A stretch of 13,817 nt of DNA from CAZTNW01 sp964614945 (GTDB taxonomy: Bacteria > Caldisericota > JANLFM01): contig CAZTNW010000012.1 of the NCBI GenBank assembly GCA_964614945.1, forward strand, positions 1 to 13,817. Direction: 5' to 3'. Positions 1-7,110 of this stretch are shown here, piece after piece; positions within the stretch are counted from its first letter, which is position 1, and each line of letters starts with the position of its first letter. The notes beneath the pieces are model-generated. The model was not told the DNA's origin, did not search any database, and saw nothing but the letters and a program-made list of their open reading frames with translations. The position numbers were made by a program, and so were the translations under genes.

Positions 1-3
1 TAT

Positions 4-32
4 CGTATAAGTTAAATATAACTCTCTGTCAA
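4..32 (-). promoter_or_regulatory. Sigma70-like promoter facing left
   Basis: Read on the minus strand, a perfect -35 box TTGACA (32-27) is followed by a 17-nt spacer (26-10) and a -10-like TATACG (9-4). Transcription would start at or beyond the left edge. It implies a divergently transcribed gene outside the window. This is a motif match only, but the perfect -35 and ideal spacing make it better than a chance AT-rich hit. Confidence 0.5.
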
Positions 33-270
33 CACAATTCTCTCCAGGAATCCTCGGCAGGCTTTTCCATGCTTTCGGGCGGTAAAGCGATCATGGCGCC
101 GCCGTAAGCAACGCGGCAAAGAATTTCTTGCGGCTGTCCTCCGATAATAAAATAGCGCCTCTATGAGGCTATAACCGACGCACGATTATCTCCATTTGTA
201 TTAGGTTATTTTGGGACAAGCAGCACTCTGAAAAGTAAAGAATTAAATATAAAGTACCACACATAATAGT

Positions 271-299
271 TTGCAATATCAAAATGATTCACGTATAAA
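271..299 (+). promoter_or_regulatory. Sigma70-like promoter for the glycan cluster
   Basis: TTGCAA (271-276), a 17-nt spacer, then TATAAA (294-299), preceded by an A/T-rich stretch around 235-270 that could act as an UP element. The predicted start near 306 would give a leader of about 80 nt before the first gene at 385. It is the best plus-strand promoter candidate upstream of the nine-gene run. Motif evidence only. Confidence 0.45.
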
Positions 300-304
300 A
301 CGTG
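290..304. repeat. Short palindrome over the -10 box
   Basis: CACGT (290-294) and ACGTG (300-304) are perfect inverted arms around ATAAA, centred on the predicted -10 element. The position would suit an operator, but 5-bp arms can arise by chance. Confidence 0.25.
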
Positions 305-312
305 CTAATTAC

Positions 313-333
313 GAACCGAGTCTTCAGCGGTTC
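313..333 (+). repeat. Leader hairpin upstream of the first gene
   Basis: GAACCG (313-318) and CGGTTC (328-333) form a perfect 6-bp stem with a 9-nt loop inside the predicted 5' leader. No T-tract follows, so it is not an intrinsic terminator. A role in mRNA stability or regulation is possible but unproven. Confidence 0.3.
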
Positions 334-355
334 AGATCGCAAATTCGCAGGATTA

Positions 356-388
356 ATGATACGAAACATGTCGGTTGATTCTGAATGA
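356..388 (+). CDS. Possible 10-codon leader ORF, coupled to the next gene
   Basis: ATG at 356 opens a frame encoding MIRNMSVDSE. It ends at TGA 386-388, which overlaps the ATG of the next gene (385-387) in an ATGA arrangement. An AGGA lies at 349-352, rather close to the start; a second in-frame ATG at 368 has better spacing from it. The downstream gene has no clear Shine-Dalgarno of its own, so translation could be coupled through this mini-ORF. It may equally be chance. Confidence 0.2.
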   Translation: MIRNMSVDSE

Positions 389-1977
389 TAGCAGTGCCGA
401 ACATAGCCGTCATTGGTACGGGTTACTGGGGCAGGAATCTGGTCAGGAATTACGCCTCACTCAACGCCTTAAGTGTGATCTGCGACCGGAGTGCGGATGT
501 TCTTGGAGAACTCAAGGCTCGATATCCGCACGTGGAGACCTGCCTGACCTTGAAAGATGTATTGGACCGACGGGATATTCAAGGCGTCGCCATTGCAACA
601 CCGGCAGAAACCCATTATGACATCGCGCGGAAAGCCCTGCTGGCCGGAAAGCATGTGTTCGTTGAGAAGCCTCTTGTTCTCCACGAAAAAGAGGGGGAAG
701 AACTGATTCAACTGGCGGCGGACTATCATCTGATTATCATGGTGGGCCACTTGATCCAGTATCACCCGTCCTTTATTAAATTGAAGCAACTCGCTTCTTC
801 GGGAGAATTGGGCCGCAAGAACTACATTTACTCCCACCGGCTCAACCTGGGTAAAATCAGGCGTGAGGAAAACATCCTCTGGTCTTTCGCTCCACACGAC
901 ATTTCGATGATCCTTTCTCTGGCCGGGGAGGAGCCGGAAACGGTCTTGGCAACCGGTGGGAACTACCTTCACAAGAGGGTGGCCGATGTGACCACGACGC
1001 ACCTTGATTTCGCCTCCGGTCTGAAGGCCCATGTTTTTGTCTCCTGGCTTCATCCCTTTAAAGAGCAGAAGCTTGTTGTTGTGGGCGACCGGAAAATGGC
1101 GGTGTTTGACGACACAAAACCGTGGCCGGACAAGCTGCTCCTTTATCCCCATGTTATCAAGTGGGAGAATAATCTGCCCGTACCGACAAAAGTAGATCCG
1201 GAACGGATTGAAACATTGCAGGAGGAGCCTCTTTCGGTGGAGTGCCGGCAGTTCCTTCACTCCATTGAAACCGGACAAAATCCGGTAACGGACGGAAGGG
1301 AGGGCCTGCGCATATTGAAGGTGCTGAATGCGGCCCAGCAATCCCTGGAGATGAACAGCCAGATCATTCATTTGAAGAAATGGCGAACAGAAGCCTATGA
1401 GCCGGGCCAACAATCATTATACGATCGCCATGAAACAGCAATCGTCGATGACAACAGCGTCATCGGCAAGGGGTCAAAGATCTGGCATTTCTCGCACGTC
1501 CTGCACGGCTGCGTGATCGGAGAAACCTGCAACATCGGGCAGAACGTGGTGATCGGACCGGATGTGACCATTGGGAACGGATGCAAGATACAAAACAATG
1601 TATCCATTTACAAAGGTGTTACCCTGGAAGACGACGTCTTCTGCGGACCCAGCATGGTTTTCACAAATGTCATCAATCCCCGGGCGCATATCAGAAGAAT
1701 GGACGAAGCGAGACCGACCCTCGTTAAAAAGGGTGCCACCCTGGGTGCCAATTGCACTATCATCTGCGGCCATGAAATCGGCAGGTACGCTTTCATCGGG
1801 GCCGGATCGGTCGTGACCCGTGATGTACCCGATCACGCCCTGATGGTGGGAAATCCGGCGAAACAGGCGGGCTGGATATGCGCGTGCGGAAACAGACTCG
1901 ACAAAAAGAGGCACTGCAAGGTATGCGGTACCACCTATCGCAAGGAAGCTTCCGGGTTGACCTCCCATGCTGAATGA
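385..1977 (+). CDS. wlbA-wlbB: Fused sugar-nucleotide 3-dehydrogenase / N-acyltransferase (WlbA-WlbB type)
   Basis: The 530-residue protein joins two enzymes that are usually separate. Residues 1-335 are a Gfo/Idh/MocA oxidoreductase: a Rossmann loop GTGYWGRN (11-18), the family EKP motif (94-96, with the catalytic lysine) and LWSFAPHD (165-172, with the active-site histidine). Residues 350-495 are a left-handed beta-helix acyltransferase with hexapeptide repeats (such as VIGKGSKI, VTIGNGCKI) and a GNPAK end. In the WlbA/WbpB and WlbB/WbpD families these steps oxidise UDP-GlcNAc-uronate at C3 and later acetylate the 3-amino group, giving UDP-GlcNAc(3NAc)A. The intervening transaminase (WbpE type) is not fused; the aminotransferase at 5962 could supply it. 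A C-terminal tail carries C499, C501, C511 and C514, a possible small zinc site. The start is supported by the Rossmann strand beginning at residue 6; its ribosome-binding site is weak. The UDP-GlcNAc 6-dehydrogenase is not in the window. The exact substrate is inferred. Confidence 0.88.
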   Translation: MIAVPNIAVIGTGYWGRNLVRNYASLNALSVICDRSADVLGELKARYPHVETCLTLKDVLDRRDIQGVAIATPAETHYDIARKALLAGKHVFVEKPLVLHEKEGEELIQLAADYHLIIMVGHLIQYHPSFIKLKQLASSGELGRKNYIYSHRLNLGKIRREENILWSFAPHDISMILSLAGEEPETVLATGGNYLHKRVADVTTTHLDFASGLKAHVFVSWLHPFKEQKLVVVGDRKMAVFDDTKPWPDKLLLYPHVIKWENNLPVPTKVDPERIETLQEEPLSVECRQFLHSIETGQNPVTDGREGLRILKVLNAAQQSLEMNSQIIHLKKWRTEAYEPGQQSLYDRHETAIVDDNSVIGKGSKIWHFSHVLHGCVIGETCNIGQNVVIGPDVTIGNGCKIQNNVSIYKGVTLEDDVFCGPSMVFTNVINPRAHIRRMDEARPTLVKKGATLGANCTIICGHEIGRYAFIGAGSVVTRDVPDHALMVGNPAKQAGWICACGNRLDKKRHCKVCGTTYRKEASGLTSHAE

Positions 1978-3067
1978 TAAAACCGTCGCTGTCGTCATCC
2001 CCGCTTATAACGAAGAGAATCAGATCGTACAGGTGTTGGAAGGCATTCCCGCATTTGTGGATCGAATCGTCGTAGTGGACGACTGCTCGACGGACAACAC
2101 GGCATTGCTGGTATCGAATTTCATTTCAAGGGAAAATACTAAGAATGCAGGCATCTCCATAATCAAAAAAAAGGTGACGCAAACGAAGTACAACCGGGCA
2201 GAAATGGTGCTTGATGACATGGTCCGGAAGGAATCTGAATATTTTACCCCGGCGATAATCATGAACGAACAACCGGAACGAGACCGCATCATATTCATTA
2301 AGCATAAAAAAAATGAAGGCGTCGGTGCGGCCATCGCCAGCGGCTACAAATGGTGCCTGGATCATCAAATGGATTGCACGGCCGTTATGGCCGGGGACGG
2401 CCAGATGGACCCCGCTGAGCTGGAATCCATCTGCATGCCCATTGTACGGGACGGCATCGATTACGTGAAAGGCAACCGCCTGATTCACCGAAGTGCTTGG
2501 CTTGTCATCCCCAGAACCCGCTACGTCGGCAATTCCATATTGTCCATTCTAACCAAAATCGCATCCGGATACTGGCATGTTTCCGACACCCAATCAGGAT
2601 ATACGGCCATATCGCTACAAGCCCTCCAGTCCATCAAAATACACAAGATTTATAAAAAGTACGGTATGCCCAACGATTTGCTGGTAAAGCTGAACATCGC
2701 ATTTTGCACGATCAAGGAAGTCGGAATCAAACCCGTGTACAACATCGGCGAGCAATCCAAAATGAAGGTATTCAAAGTCGTCCCGCGCATTTCCTGGTTG
2801 TTGCTGAAGCTTTTTTTCGTGCGATTGTGGATTAAATATCTGATTCGGGATTTTCACCCTCTCTTCTTGCTCTATCATTTTTCCCTGATACTGGGCTTTT
2901 TCTCGATCCCTTATGTGCTGAAAATTCTTAAAATCATGATTTTTACAGACCATAACGTTCCCACGCTGACCATGCTGGCCGTCGCCTTTCTGTTCATCAC
3001 CGCTTTTCAATCCCTGCTGTTTGCGATGTGGATGGATATACAGGACAATGAGAGGTTGTATAAGTAA
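1967..3067 (+). CDS. GT2 family glycosyltransferase with C-terminal membrane segments
   Basis: This 366-residue protein is a GT-A fold family 2 transferase of the dolichol-/polyprenyl-phosphate hexose synthase kind. Visible motifs are VVIPAYNEE (9-17), VVDDCSTDN (36-44), the metal-binding MAGDGQMDP (141-149) and DTQSGYTA (207-214). Hydrophobic segments at about 298-325 and 331-357 would anchor it in the inner membrane. It probably transfers a sugar from a nucleotide donor to a polyprenyl phosphate or a growing lipid-linked glycan. The stretch between the DD motif and HKKNEGVGAAI (113-123) is about 45 residues longer than usual in this family and is rich in charged residues. The gene overlaps its upstream neighbour by 11 bp, indicating coupled translation. 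Donor and acceptor cannot be read from sequence. Confidence 0.85.
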   Translation: MLNDKTVAVVIPAYNEENQIVQVLEGIPAFVDRIVVVDDCSTDNTALLVSNFISRENTKNAGISIIKKKVTQTKYNRAEMVLDDMVRKESEYFTPAIIMNEQPERDRIIFIKHKKNEGVGAAIASGYKWCLDHQMDCTAVMAGDGQMDPAELESICMPIVRDGIDYVKGNRLIHRSAWLVIPRTRYVGNSILSILTKIASGYWHVSDTQSGYTAISLQALQSIKIHKIYKKYGMPNDLLVKLNIAFCTIKEVGIKPVYNIGEQSKMKVFKVVPRISWLLLKLFFVRLWIKYLIRDFHPLFLLYHFSLILGFFSIPYVLKILKIMIFTDHNVPTLTMLAVAFLFITAFQSLLFAMWMDIQDNERLYK

Positions 3068-3114
3068 CATTCTTTGAACATCTTTACGGAGCCAATCGGG
3101 CCGAATATTGTCAT

Positions 3115-4284
3115 TTGAAAATTCTTATAATAACTAGTAGTTACCCGAGGTCAGGCAGAATAGCAGGGCTTTGGATACCCGAATTGATACGTGAATTGAA
3201 CGAGCTCGGCTGTAATATTCACGTCCTGACGCAAAATTGCGAAAGTCAGAAAGCGGAAACTGAAGATGTATGGTCAGGTTGCAGGGTAACTTATTTTCCT
3301 TGGGAAGGTGGGACCCTTCCGCTGATTAGCGTGCTTGAAACCGGCATGTCAGGTATTCCCTTGGCGTTCCAGTTCATAGCTAATGGAATCCACGAAGCAG
3401 TGAGGATCTGCCGGGAGTGGAAACCGGACTTTTTGTTCGCGGAATGGCTCATTCCATCCGGATTTATAGCGTACATTGTGGCCAAACGGTTGAATATCCC
3501 CTATGCTGTTCGAACATTGGGATCAGATGTTGTAAAGGCAGAGCAAAGCATCCTCATCCGCTCCGTTGCACGCGTAATTGCAAAGAACAGTGCTGTCCTT
3601 TTTGCCGATGGCTTTGATCTATGCAAAAAAACATCCTCGCTAGGCGGGGGTAATGCGTGCAAGTTTGCAGCAACAGGTAGGACTCTTGGATCGACAAGAT
3701 CGAGATTCAGATTGCCTGCTGATAACGGAATATTTACAACATGTACCGTGGGTCGTTTACATCATGTAAAAGGGCAGGATGTCTTGGTCGACGCATCTGA
3801 AATTCTGTCAAATAAATCCCTTCTCTTCCGATGCTACATCGTCGGTGAAGGTCCTGAATCCGGGCAACTGCAGCAGAAGATTGACAAAGCAGGATTGGGT
3901 GATCGGGTTTTTTTGACCGGCAGGCTTGAAGACGGTGATGTAACAGAGCTCCTTCGTCTTGCAAATTGCGTGGTCATACCCTCGCGCAGTGAAAGCATCC
4001 CCTTGTCATTTGGTGAAGCGGTTTCTGCAAAAAAACCGCTGATCGTAACGGATGTCGGAGACTTGTCATATCTGGTAAAGAAATATGGCCTTGGCTACGT
4101 CGTTCCACCGGATGATACCGTGGCCTTAGCCGATGCTTTGGAAAGGATGATCCGACTTCCGGGCAACCACGCATTTGCGGAAGAAAAGAACTATTGGGAA
4201 TTGGAAACCATGTTTGGATCAGAAGGGGCAGCACGAACGATTTATCAATCGATTCTGGACTGCCAGAAAGCACGACTCGGATGA
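3115..4284 (+). CDS. GT4 family glycosyltransferase
   Basis: The 389-residue protein has the two-domain GT-B layout of family 4. The N-terminus MKILIITSSYP is typical of the family and supports a TTG start at 3115; no ATG lies in frame upstream before the previous stop. The C-terminal donor domain shows TVGRLHHVKG (211-220), VGEGPE (243-248), and the EX7E signature within SRSESIPLSFGEA (E293 and E301), which contacts the donor nucleotide sugar in retaining GT4 enzymes. The protein is probably cytoplasmic or membrane-associated, adding one sugar to the lipid-linked intermediate. A 47-nt gap separates it from the GT2 gene, the largest gap in the plus-strand run, with no obvious promoter or terminator. 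Its stop overlaps the next start (ATGA). Substrate unknown. Confidence 0.85.
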   Translation: MKILIITSSYPRSGRIAGLWIPELIRELNELGCNIHVLTQNCESQKAETEDVWSGCRVTYFPWEGGTLPLISVLETGMSGIPLAFQFIANGIHEAVRICREWKPDFLFAEWLIPSGFIAYIVAKRLNIPYAVRTLGSDVVKAEQSILIRSVARVIAKNSAVLFADGFDLCKKTSSLGGGNACKFAATGRTLGSTRSRFRLPADNGIFTTCTVGRLHHVKGQDVLVDASEILSNKSLLFRCYIVGEGPESGQLQQKIDKAGLGDRVFLTGRLEDGDVTELLRLANCVVIPSRSESIPLSFGEAVSAKKPLIVTDVGDLSYLVKKYGLGYVVPPDDTVALADALERMIRLPGNHAFAEEKNYWELETMFGSEGAARTIYQSILDCQKARLG

Positions 4285-5255
4285 GCAAAGTATTGGTAAC
4301 AGGAGCAGGCGGTTTTATCGGCAGTCATCTTGCAGAAAGGCTTCTGCAATGCGGCCATGTTGTCCGGGCCTTTATTCATTACCACTCCCGAGGAGACTGG
4401 GGTTGGCTCGAACAGTCGCCTTGCCGGAACCAATTAGAGATCGTAGCGGGTGATATCCGTGATTTCGACTCTGTCTTTCTCGCAGCAAGAGGTTGCTCCA
4501 AGATTTTCCACCTGGCTGCCCTGATCGGCATTCCTTACTCGTATGACTCGCCTTTATCCTATATCAAGACGAATATTGAAGGCACCTACAACATTTTGGA
4601 AAGTGCCCGCATGCTGGAATGTGAGAAAGTCGTCGTCACATCCACCAGTGAAACATACGGCACGGCGCAATTTGTACCGATTACGGAAGAGCACCCTCTT
4701 GTCGGACAATCACCCTATGCAGCAACCAAAATTGCAGCCGATCAGCTTGCCATCAGCTACCATCGTTCTTTCGGAATGCCTGTAACCATTGTCCGGCCTT
4801 TCAATACCTACGGACCAAGACAGTCCGCCCGCGCCATTATCCCGACCATTGCCATGCAGATCCTATCCGGCAATAAAACCTTGAGGCTCGGAAACATTAC
4901 ACCGACCCGCGACCTGACTTTTGTGCATGATACGATTGAGGGCTTTATTAAAATCTCAGATGCGGATCAACTGACCGGCCAGGTAACAAATATCGGAAGC
5001 AATTCGGAGATATCCATCGGAGATCTTGCCCGAAAAATTGCTGAAATATGCAGCAGGGAAGTTGAAATCACGATAGAAGCTGACCGAATACGGCCCGACC
5101 GAAGCGAAGTGGAAAGGCTCTGCTGCGATAACCGAAAAATAATGCAGTACACGGATTGGCGGCCTGCCTTCAGTCTCGATCAGGGCCTTCGCGCCACCAT
5201 GGGATGGATCGGGGAACACCTCGACCAGTATAAAACAGATTTATATCAAAAGTAG
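4281..5255 (+). CDS. legB: LegB-like NAD-dependent sugar-nucleotide dehydratase/epimerase
   Basis: An extended SDR protein of 324 residues. The NAD-binding loop TGAGGFIGSH (7-16) has G8, G11 and G14; the active site shows TSTSETYG (120-127) and YAATK (Y146, K150); PFNTYGPRQSAR (173-184) and TPTRDLTFVHDT (207-218) are characteristic. The overall pattern (AALIGIPYSY, YGTAQFVPITEEHP) resembles LegB, the UDP-GlcNAc 4,6-dehydratase of legionaminic acid synthesis. The open frame runs upstream to 4194, but ATG 4281 is chosen because the Rossmann strand starts at residue 3 and the codon forms an ATGA overlap with the previous stop. The product would be a 4-keto-6-deoxy amino sugar nucleotide suited to the aminotransferase two genes on. 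No LegC, NeuB-like or NeuA-like gene is seen, so nonulosonic acid synthesis is not indicated. Family is certain, reaction likely. Confidence 0.82.
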   Translation: MSKVLVTGAGGFIGSHLAERLLQCGHVVRAFIHYHSRGDWGWLEQSPCRNQLEIVAGDIRDFDSVFLAARGCSKIFHLAALIGIPYSYDSPLSYIKTNIEGTYNILESARMLECEKVVVTSTSETYGTAQFVPITEEHPLVGQSPYAATKIAADQLAISYHRSFGMPVTIVRPFNTYGPRQSARAIIPTIAMQILSGNKTLRLGNITPTRDLTFVHDTIEGFIKISDADQLTGQVTNIGSNSEISIGDLARKIAEICSREVEITIEADRIRPDRSEVERLCCDNRKIMQYTDWRPAFSLDQGLRATMGWIGEHLDQYKTDLYQK

Positions 5256-5258
5256 GAG
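5254..5258 (+). promoter_or_regulatory. Shine-Dalgarno of the nucleotidyltransferase gene
   Basis: AGGAG overlaps the preceding TAG stop and lies 5 nt before ATG 5264. It is the clearest ribosome-binding site in the plus-strand run, where most other starts rely on overlap with the previous gene. Confidence 0.6.
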
Positions 5259-5263
5259 TTGAC

Positions 5264-5965
5264 ATGCAGGCGGTGATTCTGGCGGGTGGGCGCGGTAAAC
5301 GTCTGCGACCTTATACGACGGTCTTACCGAAACCATTGATGCCTATCGGTGATTTCCCGATTCTCGAGATTGTGGTCCGGCAGTTAAAGAAATGCGGATT
5401 CAACCGGATCATCATGGCGATCGGGCACCAACATCAGCTTTTCAAAGCTTTTTTCGGTAACGGCAAACCATGGGGACTCCGCATCGATTACTTCATTGAG
5501 AAAGAGCCCTTGGGGACGGCGGGAGCTCTTCGCCACATTTCAGGCCTGGACGAAAATTTCCTGATGATGAACGGCGATATACTCACGGATTTAAATTATA
5601 CCACGTTCATGGAATTTCACCGTTCACGAGATAGCCTTCTGACCATCGCCACCCATGAGCGTATCCAGCATGTCGATTATGGGACCCTGAAATACAACGA
5701 TGATAACATTTTGCAGTCATTTTCCGAAAAACCGGTTTTGTCTTTCAATGTCAGCATGGGCATATACGCCTTTTCCAGGGCAATTGCGGGTTTCCTGACT
5801 GCAGAAGGGCGGCTGGACTTCCCCGACCTCGTAGTCAGGCTGCTGGAATTGAATCGTCCTGTCCACTGTTATCATTATAAAGGTTATTGGATGGACATCG
5901 GCCGACCCGACGATTACGAGACAGCCATTGACGATTTCGAGAAAATGAAAGATCACCTTTTATGA
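5264..5965 (+). CDS. Sugar-1-phosphate nucleotidyltransferase (NTP_transferase family)
   Basis: The 233-residue protein is a compact nucleotidyltransferase. It begins with the signature GGRGKRLRPYT (8-18), followed by LPKPLMPIGDFPILE (21-35) with the catalytic lysine, EKEPLGTAGAL (79-89), MMNGDIL (101-107, metal-binding D105), and GYWMDIGRPDDY (207-218). Such enzymes couple a sugar 1-phosphate with an NTP to give an NDP-sugar and pyrophosphate in the cytoplasm. It has only the catalytic domain, with no CBS domain (as in PtmE) and no C-terminal beta-helix (as in GlmU). Relatives include GDP-mannose, glucose-1-phosphate and PtmE-like GDP-glucosamine enzymes; sequence alone does not decide between them. 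It sits between the LegB-like and aminotransferase genes, and its stop overlaps the next start (ATGA). Confidence 0.83.
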   Translation: MQAVILAGGRGKRLRPYTTVLPKPLMPIGDFPILEIVVRQLKKCGFNRIIMAIGHQHQLFKAFFGNGKPWGLRIDYFIEKEPLGTAGALRHISGLDENFLMMNGDILTDLNYTTFMEFHRSRDSLLTIATHERIQHVDYGTLKYNDDNILQSFSEKPVLSFNVSMGIYAFSRAIAGFLTAEGRLDFPDLVVRLLELNRPVHCYHYKGYWMDIGRPDDYETAIDDFEKMKDHLL

Positions 5966-7107
5966 CCGGCACATCGCCAACAATCCCTCTTTTCGACCTT
6001 GATTTCGGCGAGGAAGAAAAAGCCGCTGTTATTCGCGTCCTCAACAGCAAATGGCTGACCATGGGACCGGAGACGGATCTGTTTGAACAGGAATTTGCAG
6101 AATACATTGGCGTTCGAAACGCGATTGCCATCAGCAACTGCACAAACGCACTCCACCTGGCCAATATTGCTTGCGGCGTGAAGACGGGCGATGAAGTCAT
6201 CTGTCCGTCCCTCACTTTTGTAGCAACGGTCAATTCCATTCTTTATGCCGGCGGAAAACCTGTCTTTGCCGATGTCTCCTCAATGACCGACTGGACACTC
6301 TCTCCTGCGGACATCGTCAACAAGATCACATCCCGGACAAAAGCTATTCTGGTCATGCATTACGGCGGCTTTGCCTGTGATATGGATACAATCAACGAAA
6401 TTGCTCATGCCCGCGGAATCAGGGTCATCGAGGATGCCGCACATGGCCCCGGCGCCTGCTACCGGGGCAAGAAAATCGGGAACCTTGGGGACGTTTCCTG
6501 CTTTTCGTTCTTCACGAACAAAAACATATCCACGGGAGAAGGGGGGATGATCTGTACCGATGACGATGCAATAGCCAAGGATATCCGGTTGCTCCGGTCT
6601 CACGGAATGACCAGTGCCACATTGGATAGGCACTTTGGCCATTCTTTCACTTACGATGTCGTCTGTCGGGGATACAATTACCGGATAGACGAAATTCGCG
6701 CGGCTCTGGGCCGCGAACAACTCAAAAAACTCGACACAGGGAACCAAAAAAGACTTGCCGCAGCCGCTCATTACCGGGGTCTACTCTCCCTTATGGATCA
6801 GGTCCGGATCCCTTTTCCGGAATACTTCCATGTCCCAAATTACCACATTTTCCCCGTGATGCTGGACAAAAGCGTTTCCCGGAAGGCCTTCATGAAGTTC
6901 CTGCGGGACAGGGGCATCCAGACCAGCATTCACTACCCGCCGGTTCACAAATTTCTCTATTACCGAAAATATTACCGTCATGTCAGGCTTCCCATCACAG
7001 GGGAAATCGCAAGACGTGAAGTGACCCTGCCCATGTTTCCATCACTGTCACATGAACAGATCAATCTCATCTGCACGGTGATGCAGGAGTATTTCACCAA
7101 CCCCTGA
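5962..7107 (+). CDS. DegT/DnrJ/EryC1 family PLP aminotransferase for a sugar nucleotide
   Basis: The 381-residue length is typical of this fold-type I family. PLP-site features are visible: SNCTNALHLA (59-68), VIEDAAHGPGA (155-165, with the cofactor-contacting aspartate and histidine), and FFTNKNISTGEGG (183-195, where K187 is the likely Schiff-base lysine). GYNYRIDEIRAALG (237-250) is also characteristic. The enzyme would transfer an amino group from glutamate to a keto-sugar nucleotide. Two partners are possible in this cluster: the 3-keto product of the WlbA domain, making it the missing WbpE step, or the 4-keto product of the LegB-like enzyme. Gene order favours the second, pathway completeness the first. 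Start ATG 5962 overlaps the previous stop. Confidence 0.87.
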   Translation: MTGTSPTIPLFDLDFGEEEKAAVIRVLNSKWLTMGPETDLFEQEFAEYIGVRNAIAISNCTNALHLANIACGVKTGDEVICPSLTFVATVNSILYAGGKPVFADVSSMTDWTLSPADIVNKITSRTKAILVMHYGGFACDMDTINEIAHARGIRVIEDAAHGPGACYRGKKIGNLGDVSCFSFFTNKNISTGEGGMICTDDDAIAKDIRLLRSHGMTSATLDRHFGHSFTYDVVCRGYNYRIDEIRAALGREQLKKLDTGNQKRLAAAAHYRGLLSLMDQVRIPFPEYFHVPNYHIFPVMLDKSVSRKAFMKFLRDRGIQTSIHYPPVHKFLYYRKYYRHVRLPITGEIARREVTLPMFPSLSHEQINLICTVMQEYFTNP

Positions 7108-7110
7108 TCC

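Larger units (their letters stand above)
1..384. other. Left intergenic region, no convincing gene
   Basis: No open frame here looks like a complete gene. The longest protein-like stretch is a 43-codon open run on the minus strand (160 down to 29) that lacks a usable start codon. The region holds two oppositely facing sigma70-like promoter matches (4-32 minus, 271-299 plus), a short hairpin at 154-169 (GCCTC-TAT-GAGGC with flanks) without a T-tract, an inverted repeat at 313-333, and a 10-bp direct repeat TTAAATATAA at 12-21 and 243-252. It is best read as a divergent intergenic region between this cluster and an unseen gene to the left. Confidence 0.6.

Noticed and set aside
78..89. GGCGGTAAAGCG, similar to the ops element (GGCGGTAG...) that recruits RfaH to polysaccharide operons
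   Set aside because: It departs from the ops consensus right after GGCGGTA, and it lies upstream of the predicted promoter, so it would not be in the transcript.
154..169. GCCTC-TAT-GAGGC hairpin as a terminator for an upstream gene
   Set aside because: The stem is short and no T-tract follows on either strand.
469..1413. Long minus-strand open frame of 314 codons opposite the WlbA domain
   Set aside because: It is a shadow of a well-supported gene: the plus-strand frame carries conserved motifs throughout, the minus-strand frame none.
4194..4280. N-terminal extension of the LegB-like gene (29 residues)
   Set aside because: It lies within the GT4 coding region, shows no family similarity, and the Rossmann motif begins immediately after ATG 4281.
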